Positions 1 to 9,348 of a DNA stretch of 64,000 nucleotides are shown in pieces. A model generated the notes under the pieces. The model saw only the letters and a program-made list of their open reading frames with translations. It was not told the origin of the DNA and searched no databases. The position numbers and the translations under genes are program-made. The first letter of the stretch is position 1. Each line of letters opens with the position of its first letter. Origin of the DNA: Tolypothrix sp. PCC 7712 (GTDB taxonomy: Bacteria; Cyanobacteriota; Cyanobacteriia; Cyanobacteriales; Nostocaceae); NCBI RefSeq assembly GCF_025860405.1, contig NZ_CP063785.1, forward strand, positions 5,023,390 through 5,087,389, in the 5' to 3' direction.

Positions 1-2
1 AA

Positions 3-356
3 CTCATTCGTAATTCCTCCGCAAGCATTCCTCAAGGTAGTGAAGCCGATTGCATAGACAACTTAGTGCAAACACAGGTAATAGAAAATTGGGAAGCTCA
101 AGACGAACCTGAGCATTTAAAAACTATACGCGATCGCCTCCTGAATCTGGAATCTGATATTGTTCCGATATTAAAGCTATATCAGGCAATTTTGCATCAA
201 CAAGAGGTAACTGCGGTTGATAGCCCAGAAGAAAAGGAATTACTGTTGTCAGGTTTGGTAGTCAAGCAGCAGGGTAAATTAAGAGTCCATAACCGGATTT
301 ACGAATTTGTATTTGATGGCGATTGGATTGAGCAGCTGCTTTACAAATATCAGTAG
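3..356 (+). CDS. AAA-like domain ATPase, C-terminal fragment (cut by window edge)
   Basis: The reading frame is open from the first bases of the window, so the gene starts upstream. The 117 visible residues match, from memory, the C-terminal winged-helix-like end of cyanobacterial AAA-like (AAA_35 type) NTPases: a segment with LKTIRDRLL and ILKLYQAIL, then the lid motif LLLSGLVVKQQGKLRVHNRIY. In many relatives this region leads into WD40 repeats or membrane segments. Here it stops soon after NRIYEFVFDGDWIEQLL, so no C-terminal effector is encoded. The catalytic Walker motifs lie outside the window. The family call is moderately sure; the function of these signalling NTPases is mostly unknown. 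Confidence 0.6.
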   Translation, partial: LIRNSSASIPQGSEADCIDNLVQTQVIENWEAQDEPEHLKTIRDRLLNLESDIVPILKLYQAILHQQEVTAVDSPEEKELLLSGLVVKQQGKLRVHNRIYEFVFDGDWIEQLLYKYQ

Positions 357-458
357 ACCGAACGATCAAATCATTCTTATACAGATTTATTTCTACTCAA
401 AGACCTATTGACAAAATTCGCTCGCTTTTAACTTGTGACCGAAGTACAAGCTCTGTCT

Positions 459-584
459 CAATACTTGTCGGTTAAGGGGAAAAGGGGAAGGGTAAAAGGG
501 GCAAGAAAAAACCTTTAACCCTTACCCTTTCACCTTTTCCCCAAACCAAATTCCGAGTTGAAAATCCTTAACCGAGCAGTATTG
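459..584 (-). mobile_element. MITE copy A (126 bp)
   Basis: Non-coding element with 19-bp terminal inverted repeats that match at 17 positions (CAATACTGCTCGGTTAAGG against CAATACTTGTCGGTTAAGG), and an interior of purine and pyrimidine tracts. It is flanked by the near-perfect 10-bp direct repeats AGCTCTGTCT (449-458) and AGCTCTATCT (585-594). Six other copies are in the window. Confidence 0.9.
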
Positions 585-1266
585 AGCTCTATCTCAGTTT
601 CCCCCTTGCTAAAAACTCCCCTGCCTCTTTTGACAACTGGCTGTTTTGAGTTTTTTTGAATACTAAATTAATCAGAAGATAAAGCCTATGATCAGGCTTT
701 AAGGAAGATAAGCAGCAAAATTCATTGAAAGCGGCGGGAAACTCCATCCCCTTGTGGGTGGAGAGGGACAGCCGCCCCGCTGCTTGGGGCATTGGGCATT
801 GGTAATTTCTTCGCCATGCCCCATGCCCGATTCCCCATGCCCAAAAACTCCATCCCCTTGTGGGTGGAGTTTTTCATATTAGGTTAAATTTCCGAAATTA
901 CTACTGGCTATGGTTTTGAGAGATAAATAACAAAAAAATATTAAGTTCTTTCTTAAAAGCCTAAACTGCGATTGTGATTCAAAAGCGAAAAAGGCAAATT
1001 AGATTTACGTTCCCAAAACACCAGTGGGTACTGCACAAAAAACTGATTAAATTACACAAAATAAACAGCAAAGGAGACTGTTAAATGCCGAATTTCACTA
1101 TTCGCTTGCATAAACCGCAAAAGTCCAAGGTGTAACTTCTCAGAGAGTTAAATGAGTTACTTCAATTAACTAGCATAAGTACTATGTTTTTGGCAAAACA
1201 AAAACTGCAGCACATTAACAGCATTAGTTCTAACTATTATCTGCCCCATCTATTCAGGAGATTTAT
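585..1266. other. Intergenic region with hairpin repeats and a possible 16-codon ORF
   Basis: No convincing large gene. A self-complementary motif, ACTCCATCC, then CCTTGT, then GGGTGGAGT, occurs twice (about 740-763 and 846-869); the second copy is followed by a T-run and could act as a terminator. Between them are GGGCATT-like heptamer remnants. At 1085-1135 a 16-residue ORF (MPNFTIRLHKPQKSKV) follows a good ribosome binding site (AAGGAG, about 8 bases upstream). It may be a real small peptide or the stub of a lost gene. The SD of the next gene (TCAGGAG) is at 1255-1261. Confidence 0.5.
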
Positions 1267-2811
1267 ATGGCTAACAATATCAATGATGCTCTAACTGGTT
1301 ACGATATGGTCTGGGCAATCACGCAGGACACCCTTCAGTCACAATTAACGTGGTTATTTTCGATGGGCTTCATCTCAAATGAGGTGAAATTTGGAAATTT
1401 GGACAATGATGGCTTAGAGTTTGATGGTGTCATCGATCAGCCTGACCTGATCATCGCCAATGAATCATCTAACGCGATCGCTTACTTTGTCGTCAAGTTC
1501 GCTTCCGGAAAAATTAAGTACTATACTGGCTTTGGAAGAAATGCCAAGCTTGAAGAAACCAATCTCACACCAGACCCGAATAACATCGACCAAACCACTT
1601 GGAAGCTCGCCTTCAAAGTTCAGCTCAACATCGCACTGCTCGCTGAAAATTACAAAGATAAAAAATCAATTCCTCCCAGTATCCAAGACAAGCTCTCTAA
1701 CTTCAAGTCATCCGATTTTACGGTGAAGAACATCTTCCTGGACTTCCAAAACTCGGATATGACGACCTACGATGAGGGACTGTCAAATATCCCAACTAGT
1801 AGTTCGTTCCTAAAGTCAAATTTCTCTGGGATGCTGGGTGCCTGGATTTTGGATCAGCAAAAAACCGATAACCCCTACATTCTAGGCTACACAGCTGACG
1901 CTCCATTCAACGAGTCATCAATCTTTCAGCCAACCGGATCGACTTTCTCCTCCCATCGCTTTAAGCCGATCGCGCCTGAAAATGCAGGTCTGAGTACCCT
2001 CAATTTTCTGTTAATGACTGACGGTACAACCCCCTCTTCCCAAGGTGGACAATTCAATTACAACCTGGTTGAGTCAAATGAGTTTTCTGGGACAGGGTTA
2101 GTGGCGAAAGAGATCGTCTGTTCCAAGTGGATTGAAACCCAAGTTTTGCCTGCGCTGAAACATGCGATCCGGGGTGATGGCAATTGGCAGCGGCAAGGCG
2201 AAGATGTTAAATGGGTTTACGAATTTAGTCCACCTGATGTGAAAAAGACTTATAAGAATGCAGACTCAGGAATAGTCGATGTCCATGCAACTTATAGCAG
2301 CCAAACTTATGCTGTGGCTGAGATCCGACAAAGCATCACCGATTCACAGGGAAATAGTTACCCAGGCATTTATATCAGTGGGTATTACTACTACAGAGCC
2401 GATTTGGAAGAGAAGCCACTTGGCATCGAAACAACTGCTTGGCAGTATGATAAGTTGCCTTGGGAAGTCAAGCTGTTCATGAAAGCAGGTACAAACGGCA
2501 AAATTCAGTTGTGGTCAGAAACCACGAAAGGGAACAAGGACAGCGGGCATGATGAATCTTGGCTGGCGGAGTTTGCTGACTTGTTTGACGGTGGATATAA
2601 CAGCTGGCTCCAAAGTGTAGATGAATCCTACACTTCCCTTTCTAACAATAGTTTTGATTCCCTGACCTCCTATTTACACAATACACTGAGTCAACTTGAA
2701 CAGCAGGTGATTCTGCCAGCACCCAGCGTCTTTGTCTACAAAGATGTCAGCTTCACAGACGAGAAAAATATGAAGGTTCATCTCTCCTACAATACTCAGG
2801 TTTCCCCTTAA
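1267..2811 (+). CDS. Unrecognised 514-aa protein, possibly TULIP-like (P47/OrfX type)
   Basis: A good Shine-Dalgarno (CAGGAG) precedes the ATG. There is no signal peptide and no clear membrane segment. The start, GYDMVWAITQDTLQSQLTWL, and the alternating beta-strand pattern (IFLDFQNSDM) recall the N-terminus of TULIP-fold P47/OrfX proteins from clostridial neurotoxin clusters, which often open with a GWDxV-type motif and a short amphipathic helix. This is a remembered resemblance only. Tyr-, Asn- and Ser-rich stretches (ISGYYYYRADLEE) suggest an extended beta-rich fold. The next gene on the same strand is another large unknown protein, separated by a structured gap, so the two may work together. 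Function unknown. Confidence 0.6.
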   Translation: MANNINDALTGYDMVWAITQDTLQSQLTWLFSMGFISNEVKFGNLDNDGLEFDGVIDQPDLIIANESSNAIAYFVVKFASGKIKYYTGFGRNAKLEETNLTPDPNNIDQTTWKLAFKVQLNIALLAENYKDKKSIPPSIQDKLSNFKSSDFTVKNIFLDFQNSDMTTYDEGLSNIPTSSSFLKSNFSGMLGAWILDQQKTDNPYILGYTADAPFNESSIFQPTGSTFSSHRFKPIAPENAGLSTLNFLLMTDGTTPSSQGGQFNYNLVESNEFSGTGLVAKEIVCSKWIETQVLPALKHAIRGDGNWQRQGEDVKWVYEFSPPDVKKTYKNADSGIVDVHATYSSQTYAVAEIRQSITDSQGNSYPGIYISGYYYYRADLEEKPLGIETTAWQYDKLPWEVKLFMKAGTNGKIQLWSETTKGNKDSGHDESWLAEFADLFDGGYNSWLQSVDESYTSLSNNSFDSLTSYLHNTLSQLEQQVILPAPSVFVYKDVSFTDEKNMKVHLSYNTQVSP

Positions 2812-2837
2812 GCAAGAGATGTCATTTTAATTCGACC

Positions 2838-2952
2838 TTTTGCGTCATCTGGCTAAAAAAGCTGAGGAAAGAGGATTCAGTATCTTGCAGAACGACTAAG
2901 ATACCAAGACCCTCAGCTTTAGCTTGCTCTAGATAACTTTGATGACGCAAAA
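2838..2952. repeat. Long imperfect palindrome between two large genes
   Basis: Three nested stems can be read: the outer 12-bp stem TTTTGCGTCATC (2838-2849) with GATGACGCAAAA (2941-2952); a middle stem GCTAAA-(AAA bulge)-GCTGAGG with CCTCAGCTTTAGC; and an inner TATCTT/AAGATA pair. It fills most of the gap between the genes at 1267 and 3001. It could be a MITE relic, an RNA structure, or an attenuator for the second gene. Confidence 0.65.
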
Positions 2953-3000
2953 ATTTCATTGATTAATCGCCTCATCCAAACCAGTTCCAAAAATTAGGAG

Positions 3001-6000
3001 ATGACTGTGCTAAGTACTACGGCAGCTAAATTCCAAATTGATGCTACACCTGAAAGCGGCTATAGTGAGTTGGAATTCTCTGTTTCCACAGAGATCATGA
3101 AAGACCACTCGGCTGGAATGCCCGTCGATCCTCAGCATCGAATTGCGGTTTTACGCGATCGCAATAATGCACCAATGATTTTTTCAATTGGGTCAGATTC
3201 AGGTTTTTATCTAATTCTACGTGACCCAAGTAATGCAGCAGGGTGGAAGCAAATCGATCTACGTCCAGGTATTCATAAAAGCTTTTCCTACATGGGCGAG
3301 AATGCCACAGCCCAAGCGATGGCGGTGTCCCAAGATGCCAACGGAACCATTCGGATTGCGGTTGCCCTAAAGCCAGTCAATGCCCCAGGAAAAAACAATA
3401 TCCTGTTTTTGACGAAAGATTTATCGAATGATCCATCTAAGACAAATTGGGACGATCTCTCCACAGTGTGGGTAGAGCGTCCTGACAATCTTGGAGGTGT
3501 GCAAATTACTCAAATCAAACTGGGCACTAATAACGATCGTCAGGGTACACCCACCGTTCTGGCAATTGTTGAAGTGAATGGGGAAGAGAAACACTATTTT
3601 GTGAATTCAAATTTCTCTAACACCAGTTGGATTTGGCAAGCTTACCCCATTCCCCATAATGCAGACAAAATCTTAGATGTTGCAGTAGGAACCTTCGGCG
3701 TGCGTGGCACTTGGGCACTCTACACCGTTGGGGCAGAAAAAGTATTAACCTTCACCAGTCTTCGTACGGCACAAATGCCACAACCGATTGACATTGTCTA
3801 CAAAAATATACCCCCAAATTTGCAAGCGATTGGCACGCTCCCTAGCAAAGACGGCAAGAATACAGATGTCTATGCGGCAGGAGATGGATTGTATGTATAC
3901 CGAACCGTTACTCCTCCCCACGGTAGCCCCACCTATGTCACTATCGCCGATCGCAATGCTGTACCAGGTGCGAGTGAATTGATCCTCTCACAGGCAGGCA
4001 ATACAGTTTCTATTTGGGCGATGGATGAAAATGAACAGTTGGTGTTTGTGCAAGGTAGAAATGATGATGCACAAGCTTGGACAACCCCTGTTCCTCTGTT
4101 GAACAATGTCTCGCAAATTGCACCTTTATGCGATGCTCAAAATCAGGTCAATGATGTTTTTATTGTGACCAATGACAGCAAGCTGGAATACATGTGGCGA
4201 GACGAATCCAGCACGCTGTGGAACACGCAGGAGATTGGGATTCACAGCACCGGGACGATGCTGACGTATCAAGCTTACGTAACTCATATCAAGGTCAAAT
4301 CTAGCAATACATCCCAGCAGCTCGTTAACAATCCGCTGAAGATCAGTGCCTCTTCCTATGGCTATGTCACTATTAATGGTCGATCGCACATCATCTCGCC
4401 CAATCATGAAATTAACGTTGTACCTGATGAAATGGGTGTTGTGACGATTACTCAAAAAATTGAAGATATTGCAGCCCCCATTCTTCATGTCAAAGCTGAT
4501 TTCTTAACCACAGGGTTTGACGTACACTCGTCTGCGCCATTGAACCAAGGGCTGCGAAACATGACGGCTGACGATCTGGCAAATGCCACGTTCCAGTATG
4601 GAGATCAGCAGGGACAGAAGGTGCTACAAGGAAAATATGCGGACTCTTCCCATATTCAAGCATCCACACAAGTCTTGAGCAAAATTACAGACTTGGCATT
4701 AATTACCTTTGATGATTCAACTCACGCACACCTAGCAAATCAAGGCGTAAAGCTGAATCCATCTGGTAAAGCCGAGAACAAAATCGACGTGAATAAACTA
4801 CCGAACAGTTATGCCTGGGGCTTTACATGGGATGACAGCACCCTAAATTTCTCCGATGGCCCCCATGCGATCGAGTCCATTGGCAAGATTTTGGAGGCAA
4901 ATCCGCTCACCTGGTTCATTGGGGATGTTCTGGAGCACTTCGGCAAAAAGCTGGAGAGCAAGCCCAAGAGTTTCTTCATGCATCTGACTGCTGAGGGAGT
5001 CCTGGAACTGGTGATCGACTTCGGTGAGTCTGTAATTCAGACCGCCATCGATGTGGTCGAGCAAGTTGTCAAAGCGTTGAGTTGGGTACTCAAAGAGCTA
5101 TTCGGCATCGATTTGATGAAAATTTTGGAATGGTTAGGCTTTCTCTTTGAATGGGATGACATCCTAGTCACGCATGAGGTATTGGTCAATGCTGCCAACA
5201 ACCTGATCGAATTTGGCAAGTCGGAAGTCAGCCTGTTCAAAGACTATATCAATACATTTTGCGATTATTTGTTGAGCGAACTGAAAAAGATTCAGCCCTA
5301 CCCTTCTGAAATTGGAACCACATCTGCCCAAAAGATATCAGATACAGGACAATCCGCTGCCCGTTCTGGAGATAACGGGAATGGGTTTGAAAAAGTGTTC
5401 ACCTTCTTCACAGATAGTCCGGTTGGCAATTGGGGCATGGCTCAATTGCTTCAAGGTAATATTCTGGAAGGCAGTGATCAGCGAAATACAGATAGCCCTT
5501 GGGTAGTTCAACTTACCAATGCTGTTGCCCGATTTGCAGGTGACACAATCCTGGAAGAATTCAACGACTTCGAGACGACCATTTCTCAAATTGCCACCGA
5601 TCTAAAGCGTCTGTATGATGACGATGACCTTTCGTTTAATAAGATTCTGGCACAACTGGGTGGCGATATCCTCGAAGGAATGATTGAGGCAATTCGCATT
5701 TTCTTGACCAAGCTGCTGGATTTGCTCGTTGATATCCTTTCGGCTCTAAAGACAGGTGTAAATGAGACGATCGATATCCCGTTGCTGTCTCCTCTCTACA
5801 AAATGATTACCAAAGGCAAGGATCTATCTGCCCTAGATGCCATGATGCTGATTATGGCAATTCCGACTACCGTTGGGATGAAATTAGTGTTGGGCAAAGC
5901 GCCTTTTGATCAGGGTTATGTTGTGCCGTTTAACATGCCCCCTGTCACCGAACTGCCTCTCCCCTCAACTCCTGGTATCGTTAGTCCAGCGGCAATTCGC

Positions 6001-6780
6001 TCCGTGATGCCTGCAAGTATTCGCTCCGAGGCAATTCCAATCAGTCCGGTCGCTAGCTTTGCTACAGTGGCGACGGCATTGGTTGAAAATGGCAATCAAG
6101 AGAGTAAGCCCGAAATTGGGGAAGACTTACGGAACTGGACTTATACAACTGCGGTTCTACTCCTCATCGGCAGCTTAGGTACCACTATTGTCGATATACT
6201 TGCGTACAAGGCGATGGCGAAGCTAAAAAATCAGGAAGGAAAACCGCTCGTTGGCAAAGAGAATGCTCTAAAAGAGGCGAAGGTGAAATATGCAATCTTT
6301 CACCTCGCCTTCCGCCTACCGATTATTATTGCTTCTTTCCCCTATACCGCCAATAAAGCAAGTTATGGAGTGCAGATGAGTGTTGGGGTGCTGAACCTGA
6401 CCGCCATCGTAAAAGATGGTTTCTTTGCTGCTGCAAAAGACGACAAGGACTTTGACAAAGCAAGCATTGTCGTGGATGCCATCTATACTTTACTGGAGCT
6501 AGTGTTAGAGATCCCGATTTTGGTTCTCGAACTGAATGAGGCAGAGAAAGAGCATAATGACCATGCGAAACGGGACGTTGAGATGAAGTTTGCTCAACAT
6601 GGGATTGCGACCCTGAGTGAAATTGGCAAGGCAGTAGAAGAACTAGATGTTGTCAAACATCCCATTGCTGAGGGCATTCTAGTCGGTGCTGTGATCTTTC
6701 TGAATTTAGGGGCAAACGGAGTCAACCTTACCCGCATGATCTTAAATGCCGCAAAAAACGAACCGCACCACAACGTCTAA
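3001..6780 (+). CDS. Unrecognised 1259-aa protein with beta-propeller-like N-terminus and hydrophobic C-terminus
   Basis: AGGAG directly touches the ATG at 3001, so the GTG at 3007 (6 bases from the SD) may be the true start. Residues ~40-400 contain repeated units ending in patterns such as FSIGSDSGFYLIL, VSIWAMDENEQLVFVQG and VFIVTNDSKLEYMWRDES, typical of tectonin- or lectin-like beta-propellers. A beta-rich middle is followed from ~640 by amphipathic helices (VVEQVVKALSWVLKELFG). The last ~250 residues hold four hydrophobic segments (TAVLLLIGSLGTTIVDILAY; LAFRLPIIIASF; YTLLELVLEIPILVLEL; GILVGAVIFLNLGA). This could be a large pore-forming or membrane-inserted protein. I do not recognise the family. 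It is likely paired with the upstream gene. Confidence 0.6.
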   Translation: MTVLSTTAAKFQIDATPESGYSELEFSVSTEIMKDHSAGMPVDPQHRIAVLRDRNNAPMIFSIGSDSGFYLILRDPSNAAGWKQIDLRPGIHKSFSYMGENATAQAMAVSQDANGTIRIAVALKPVNAPGKNNILFLTKDLSNDPSKTNWDDLSTVWVERPDNLGGVQITQIKLGTNNDRQGTPTVLAIVEVNGEEKHYFVNSNFSNTSWIWQAYPIPHNADKILDVAVGTFGVRGTWALYTVGAEKVLTFTSLRTAQMPQPIDIVYKNIPPNLQAIGTLPSKDGKNTDVYAAGDGLYVYRTVTPPHGSPTYVTIADRNAVPGASELILSQAGNTVSIWAMDENEQLVFVQGRNDDAQAWTTPVPLLNNVSQIAPLCDAQNQVNDVFIVTNDSKLEYMWRDESSTLWNTQEIGIHSTGTMLTYQAYVTHIKVKSSNTSQQLVNNPLKISASSYGYVTINGRSHIISPNHEINVVPDEMGVVTITQKIEDIAAPILHVKADFLTTGFDVHSSAPLNQGLRNMTADDLANATFQYGDQQGQKVLQGKYADSSHIQASTQVLSKITDLALITFDDSTHAHLANQGVKLNPSGKAENKIDVNKLPNSYAWGFTWDDSTLNFSDGPHAIESIGKILEANPLTWFIGDVLEHFGKKLESKPKSFFMHLTAEGVLELVIDFGESVIQTAIDVVEQVVKALSWVLKELFGIDLMKILEWLGFLFEWDDILVTHEVLVNAANNLIEFGKSEVSLFKDYINTFCDYLLSELKKIQPYPSEIGTTSAQKISDTGQSAARSGDNGNGFEKVFTFFTDSPVGNWGMAQLLQGNILEGSDQRNTDSPWVVQLTNAVARFAGDTILEEFNDFETTISQIATDLKRLYDDDDLSFNKILAQLGGDILEGMIEAIRIFLTKLLDLLVDILSALKTGVNETIDIPLLSPLYKMITKGKDLSALDAMMLIMAIPTTVGMKLVLGKAPFDQGYVVPFNMPPVTELPLPSTPGIVSPAAIRSVMPASIRSEAIPISPVASFATVATALVENGNQESKPEIGEDLRNWTYTTAVLLLIGSLGTTIVDILAYKAMAKLKNQEGKPLVGKENALKEAKVKYAIFHLAFRLPIIIASFPYTANKASYGVQMSVGVLNLTAIVKDGFFAAAKDDKDFDKASIVVDAIYTLLELVLEIPILVLELNEAEKEHNDHAKRDVEMKFAQHGIATLSEIGKAVEELDVVKHPIAEGILVGAVIFLNLGANGVNLTRMILNAAKNEPHHNV

Positions 6781-6929
6781 CCCATACCATATTTAATTTG
6801 CAAAAACCTTGAGACTGGAATGGCACTACAAGACTTTCACAGGCTTAACTGAATCGTATTGACCGTGCCAATTTTAGATTGCCGATTTTAGATTTTTTGG
6901 TTCATGCCCCGTCCCTAGTGGACGGAACA

Positions 6930-7030
6930 AATCCAAAATCCAAAATCCAAAATCCAAAATTTAAAATCCTTAAGCCCTGCACCCTTGTGGTCGGGGTCAA
7001 TCCAAAATCCAAAATCTAAAATCCAAAATT
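6930..7030. repeat. Heptamer short tandem repeats (AAAATCC)
   Basis: Two runs of a 7-bp unit (TCCAAAA), at about 6930-6970 and 6999-7030, are separated by a GC-richer spacer. This is the STRR class common in heterocystous cyanobacteria. The rest of the 6781-7077 gap shows no gene. Confidence 0.75.
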
Positions 7031-7077
7031 CGTTGACTTATACCCATCTTCTGTATTTGTGTCAGAAGTACGGATAT

Positions 7078-7203
7078 CAATACTGCTCGGTTAAGGATTT
7101 TCAACTTTTAATTTGGTTGGGGGAAAAGGTGAAAGGGTAAGGGTTAAAGGTTTTTTATTGCCCCTTTTCCCCTTCCCCTTTTCCCCTTAACCGACAAGTA
7201 TTG
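7078..7203 (+). mobile_element. MITE copy B (126 bp), perfect 10-bp target duplication
   Basis: Same element as copy A. Flanked by perfect direct repeats GTACGGATAT at 7068-7077 and 7204-7213. Base for base it is identical (read in reverse complement) to copy D at 40104-40229. The 7204-7684 stretch after it carries no gene and probably holds the promoter of the amine oxidase gene. Confidence 0.95.
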
Positions 7204-7684
7204 GTACGGATATATCATCGACTCGTTGGTTTGTAATTATGGGTTCAGTTGCCATAATTCTGAACCTATACCGATTTATTCATTTTTGGAAATATGCCTT
7301 TCGGTATACTTATTTTCCTAACTCCTCAAAAAATGAGTGAACTGGGAGTAATAAAGAACACAAAGTTTTGTAATGATTTTAAATTTCTGCAAACAATTGG
7401 AGTTTTAGGGTGAAAACATAGTATGTTAATTGATTAGTAATACATAGCTAGTAACCTGATTAAATTAGGTTGTAATAGTCAGCCTTTCATAATTCTTCCC
7501 CTTACGCCCCTACATTTAAATGACATTCATCTATTCTTGTTTTGCGCTTAACAAGAGTGACATTCAGTACAGGTCTAAAGCTGGCATATGAATACTACCA
7601 ACTTTGGGTAGATGCGAATTAAGAGGACATAATATCGACTTTTGATTATTTTCTAAACCAAGCATGAATAGAGGATAAAAAATC

Positions 7685-9244
7685 ATGGCTGATATCGATA
7701 TTGCGATCATTGGAGGTGGTGTATCGGGTGTTTACAGTGCATGGCGGCTCAAAGAAGCTTATCCACATAAGAAGATTGTTGTCTTCGAGGGAAGCGATCG
7801 CATCGGTGGGCGTTTACTGTCAGTGCGACCACCAGGCATCAAAAATATGGTTGCAGAGCTTGGCGGGATGCGTATTCTTCCAGGAGTACAACCCCTAATC
7901 ACCAAACTCATCGACAAGCTCAACGAGATACTTCCAGCAGAGCAGCAGATTGAGTTATATGACTTTCCAGTTGATCAGCCTGAAAATATTGCTTATCTGC
8001 GTGGTGTTTATCTGCGGCTTTCCGACTTCAGCAATGAACCTGAGAAAGTGCCGTATTATCTCTCATTTTTGGAGCGCGGTCATTCAGCAGGCAACATCAT
8101 TATCAATGCAATTGAGCAGATTGTCCCAGGAATCACCGATCCAAACCTGAATGAATCCCAACGGCGACAAATGGCGCAGAATGCCAGCTTTGGTGAAAGG
8201 CCACTATGGGAACAAGGTTTCTGGAATGTGCTAATCCGTGTCATCAGTGGCGAAGCCTACGAACTAGGTGTCGATGCCGGTGGCTACAACTCGACACTCA
8301 CTAATTGGAACGCTGCTGATGCAATTCCCTGGTATCTCTCCGATTTCGGTACTAACTCGAAATATAAGGGTTTTAAGAAGGGTTTTCAGGAAGTGCCGAA
8401 ATCATTAGCGGCGCTTTTCCGTAGCGCCGAAGGTGTGATTGAGCTAAATAAGAAGATCGACGGCTTCGATTGGAAAGACGGCACTTTTGAAGTGTACATC
8501 CAGAACCAAAAGATGACAGCAAATTCATTAATCCTGGCAATGCCGCGCCGCTCACTGGATCTGCTTGCGCCGAATAGCCCGCCTCTGTTGAAGATTCAGG
8601 ATCTAATCGCCAGCGTCACACCGCGTCCACTCTTCAAACTCTTCACAACCTATAACAATCCGTGGTGGCTGGCAGCAGGGGTCAAATCTGGACGAACAGT
8701 TACAGACTTACCAGTGCGACAAACCTATTATTGGCCTCAAGATGACGGCTCGGCGGCAACTGATGGGTCGGCGATGTTAATGGCAAGTTATGACGATGGG
8801 ACAAACATCGGCTTCTGGGACGGCCTGCGTCCACGTCGGCGACAGGCCTGGCAAAAGCACAAGAAGGTTGCAGAATTCGTGAACAATCCATTCTTAGGCG
8901 ATCGCCAGAAAAAGTCTGATAGCGAGTGGGATAAATATGTGGCACCAGCGCCGATGGTTGAAGAAGTTGCACGCCAACTGGCAAAGATCCACGGTCTGAC
9001 CTACACACCAAAGGTAGAGGCGGCTGCATTCCGCGACTGGGGCGACGACCCATTTGGCGGTGGATGGAATAGTTGGAACATCGGTGTCAAAAGTTGGGAA
9101 GTAAAGCAAAAGATTATCCAACCGATTGCTGATTGCTCACTATATATCTGCGGCGAAGCTTATTCAAATGCTCAGGGCTGGGTCGAAGGTGCTTTGGAAA
9201 CAGCCGATATGGTGCTAGAGCATTTTGGCATTGCTGAACTATAG
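7685..9244 (+). CDS. FAD-dependent amine/L-amino-acid oxidase
   Basis: SD AGAGGA lies nine bases before the ATG. A classic Rossmann dinucleotide-binding start is present (IAIIGGGVSGVYSAWRL, then VVFEGSDRIGGRLLS), followed by ELGGMRIL, the motif that contacts the flavin in monoamine and L-amino-acid oxidases. The C-terminus LYICGEAYSNAQGWVEGALE is the usual second FAD-binding segment. At 519 aa it has the normal family length. The substrate is not readable. It lies upstream of a gene carrying a VioB/RebD-type ferritin-like domain. In violacein and rebeccamycin pathways an L-amino-acid oxidase feeds an imine to such a partner, so a similar pairing is possible here. Otherwise it may act separately from the CTQ-like genes. 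Confidence 0.85.
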   Translation: MADIDIAIIGGGVSGVYSAWRLKEAYPHKKIVVFEGSDRIGGRLLSVRPPGIKNMVAELGGMRILPGVQPLITKLIDKLNEILPAEQQIELYDFPVDQPENIAYLRGVYLRLSDFSNEPEKVPYYLSFLERGHSAGNIIINAIEQIVPGITDPNLNESQRRQMAQNASFGERPLWEQGFWNVLIRVISGEAYELGVDAGGYNSTLTNWNAADAIPWYLSDFGTNSKYKGFKKGFQEVPKSLAALFRSAEGVIELNKKIDGFDWKDGTFEVYIQNQKMTANSLILAMPRRSLDLLAPNSPPLLKIQDLIASVTPRPLFKLFTTYNNPWWLAAGVKSGRTVTDLPVRQTYYWPQDDGSAATDGSAMLMASYDDGTNIGFWDGLRPRRRQAWQKHKKVAEFVNNPFLGDRQKKSDSEWDKYVAPAPMVEEVARQLAKIHGLTYTPKVEAAAFRDWGDDPFGGGWNSWNIGVKSWEVKQKIIQPIADCSLYICGEAYSNAQGWVEGALETADMVLEHFGIAEL

Positions 9245-9348
9245 CGATCGCGTCACCGCCCAGCATAGCTGATCGCGATTTTTCCCAAAAGAGCATGAAC
9301 TAAAATTCCAGAACCAAATATGTCCAACCATTGAGGGTTCACAACAAG

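Noticed and set aside
459..584. MITE interior as a transcription terminator
   Set aside because: Purine/pyrimidine arms could pair, but the same sequence occurs in seven places in both orientations, which is better explained by mobility.
8700..9121. Two minus-strand frames of 117 and 75 codons inside the amine oxidase gene
   Set aside because: Antisense shadows of a clear flavoenzyme, with Arg/Pro/Leu-rich translation and no start signals.
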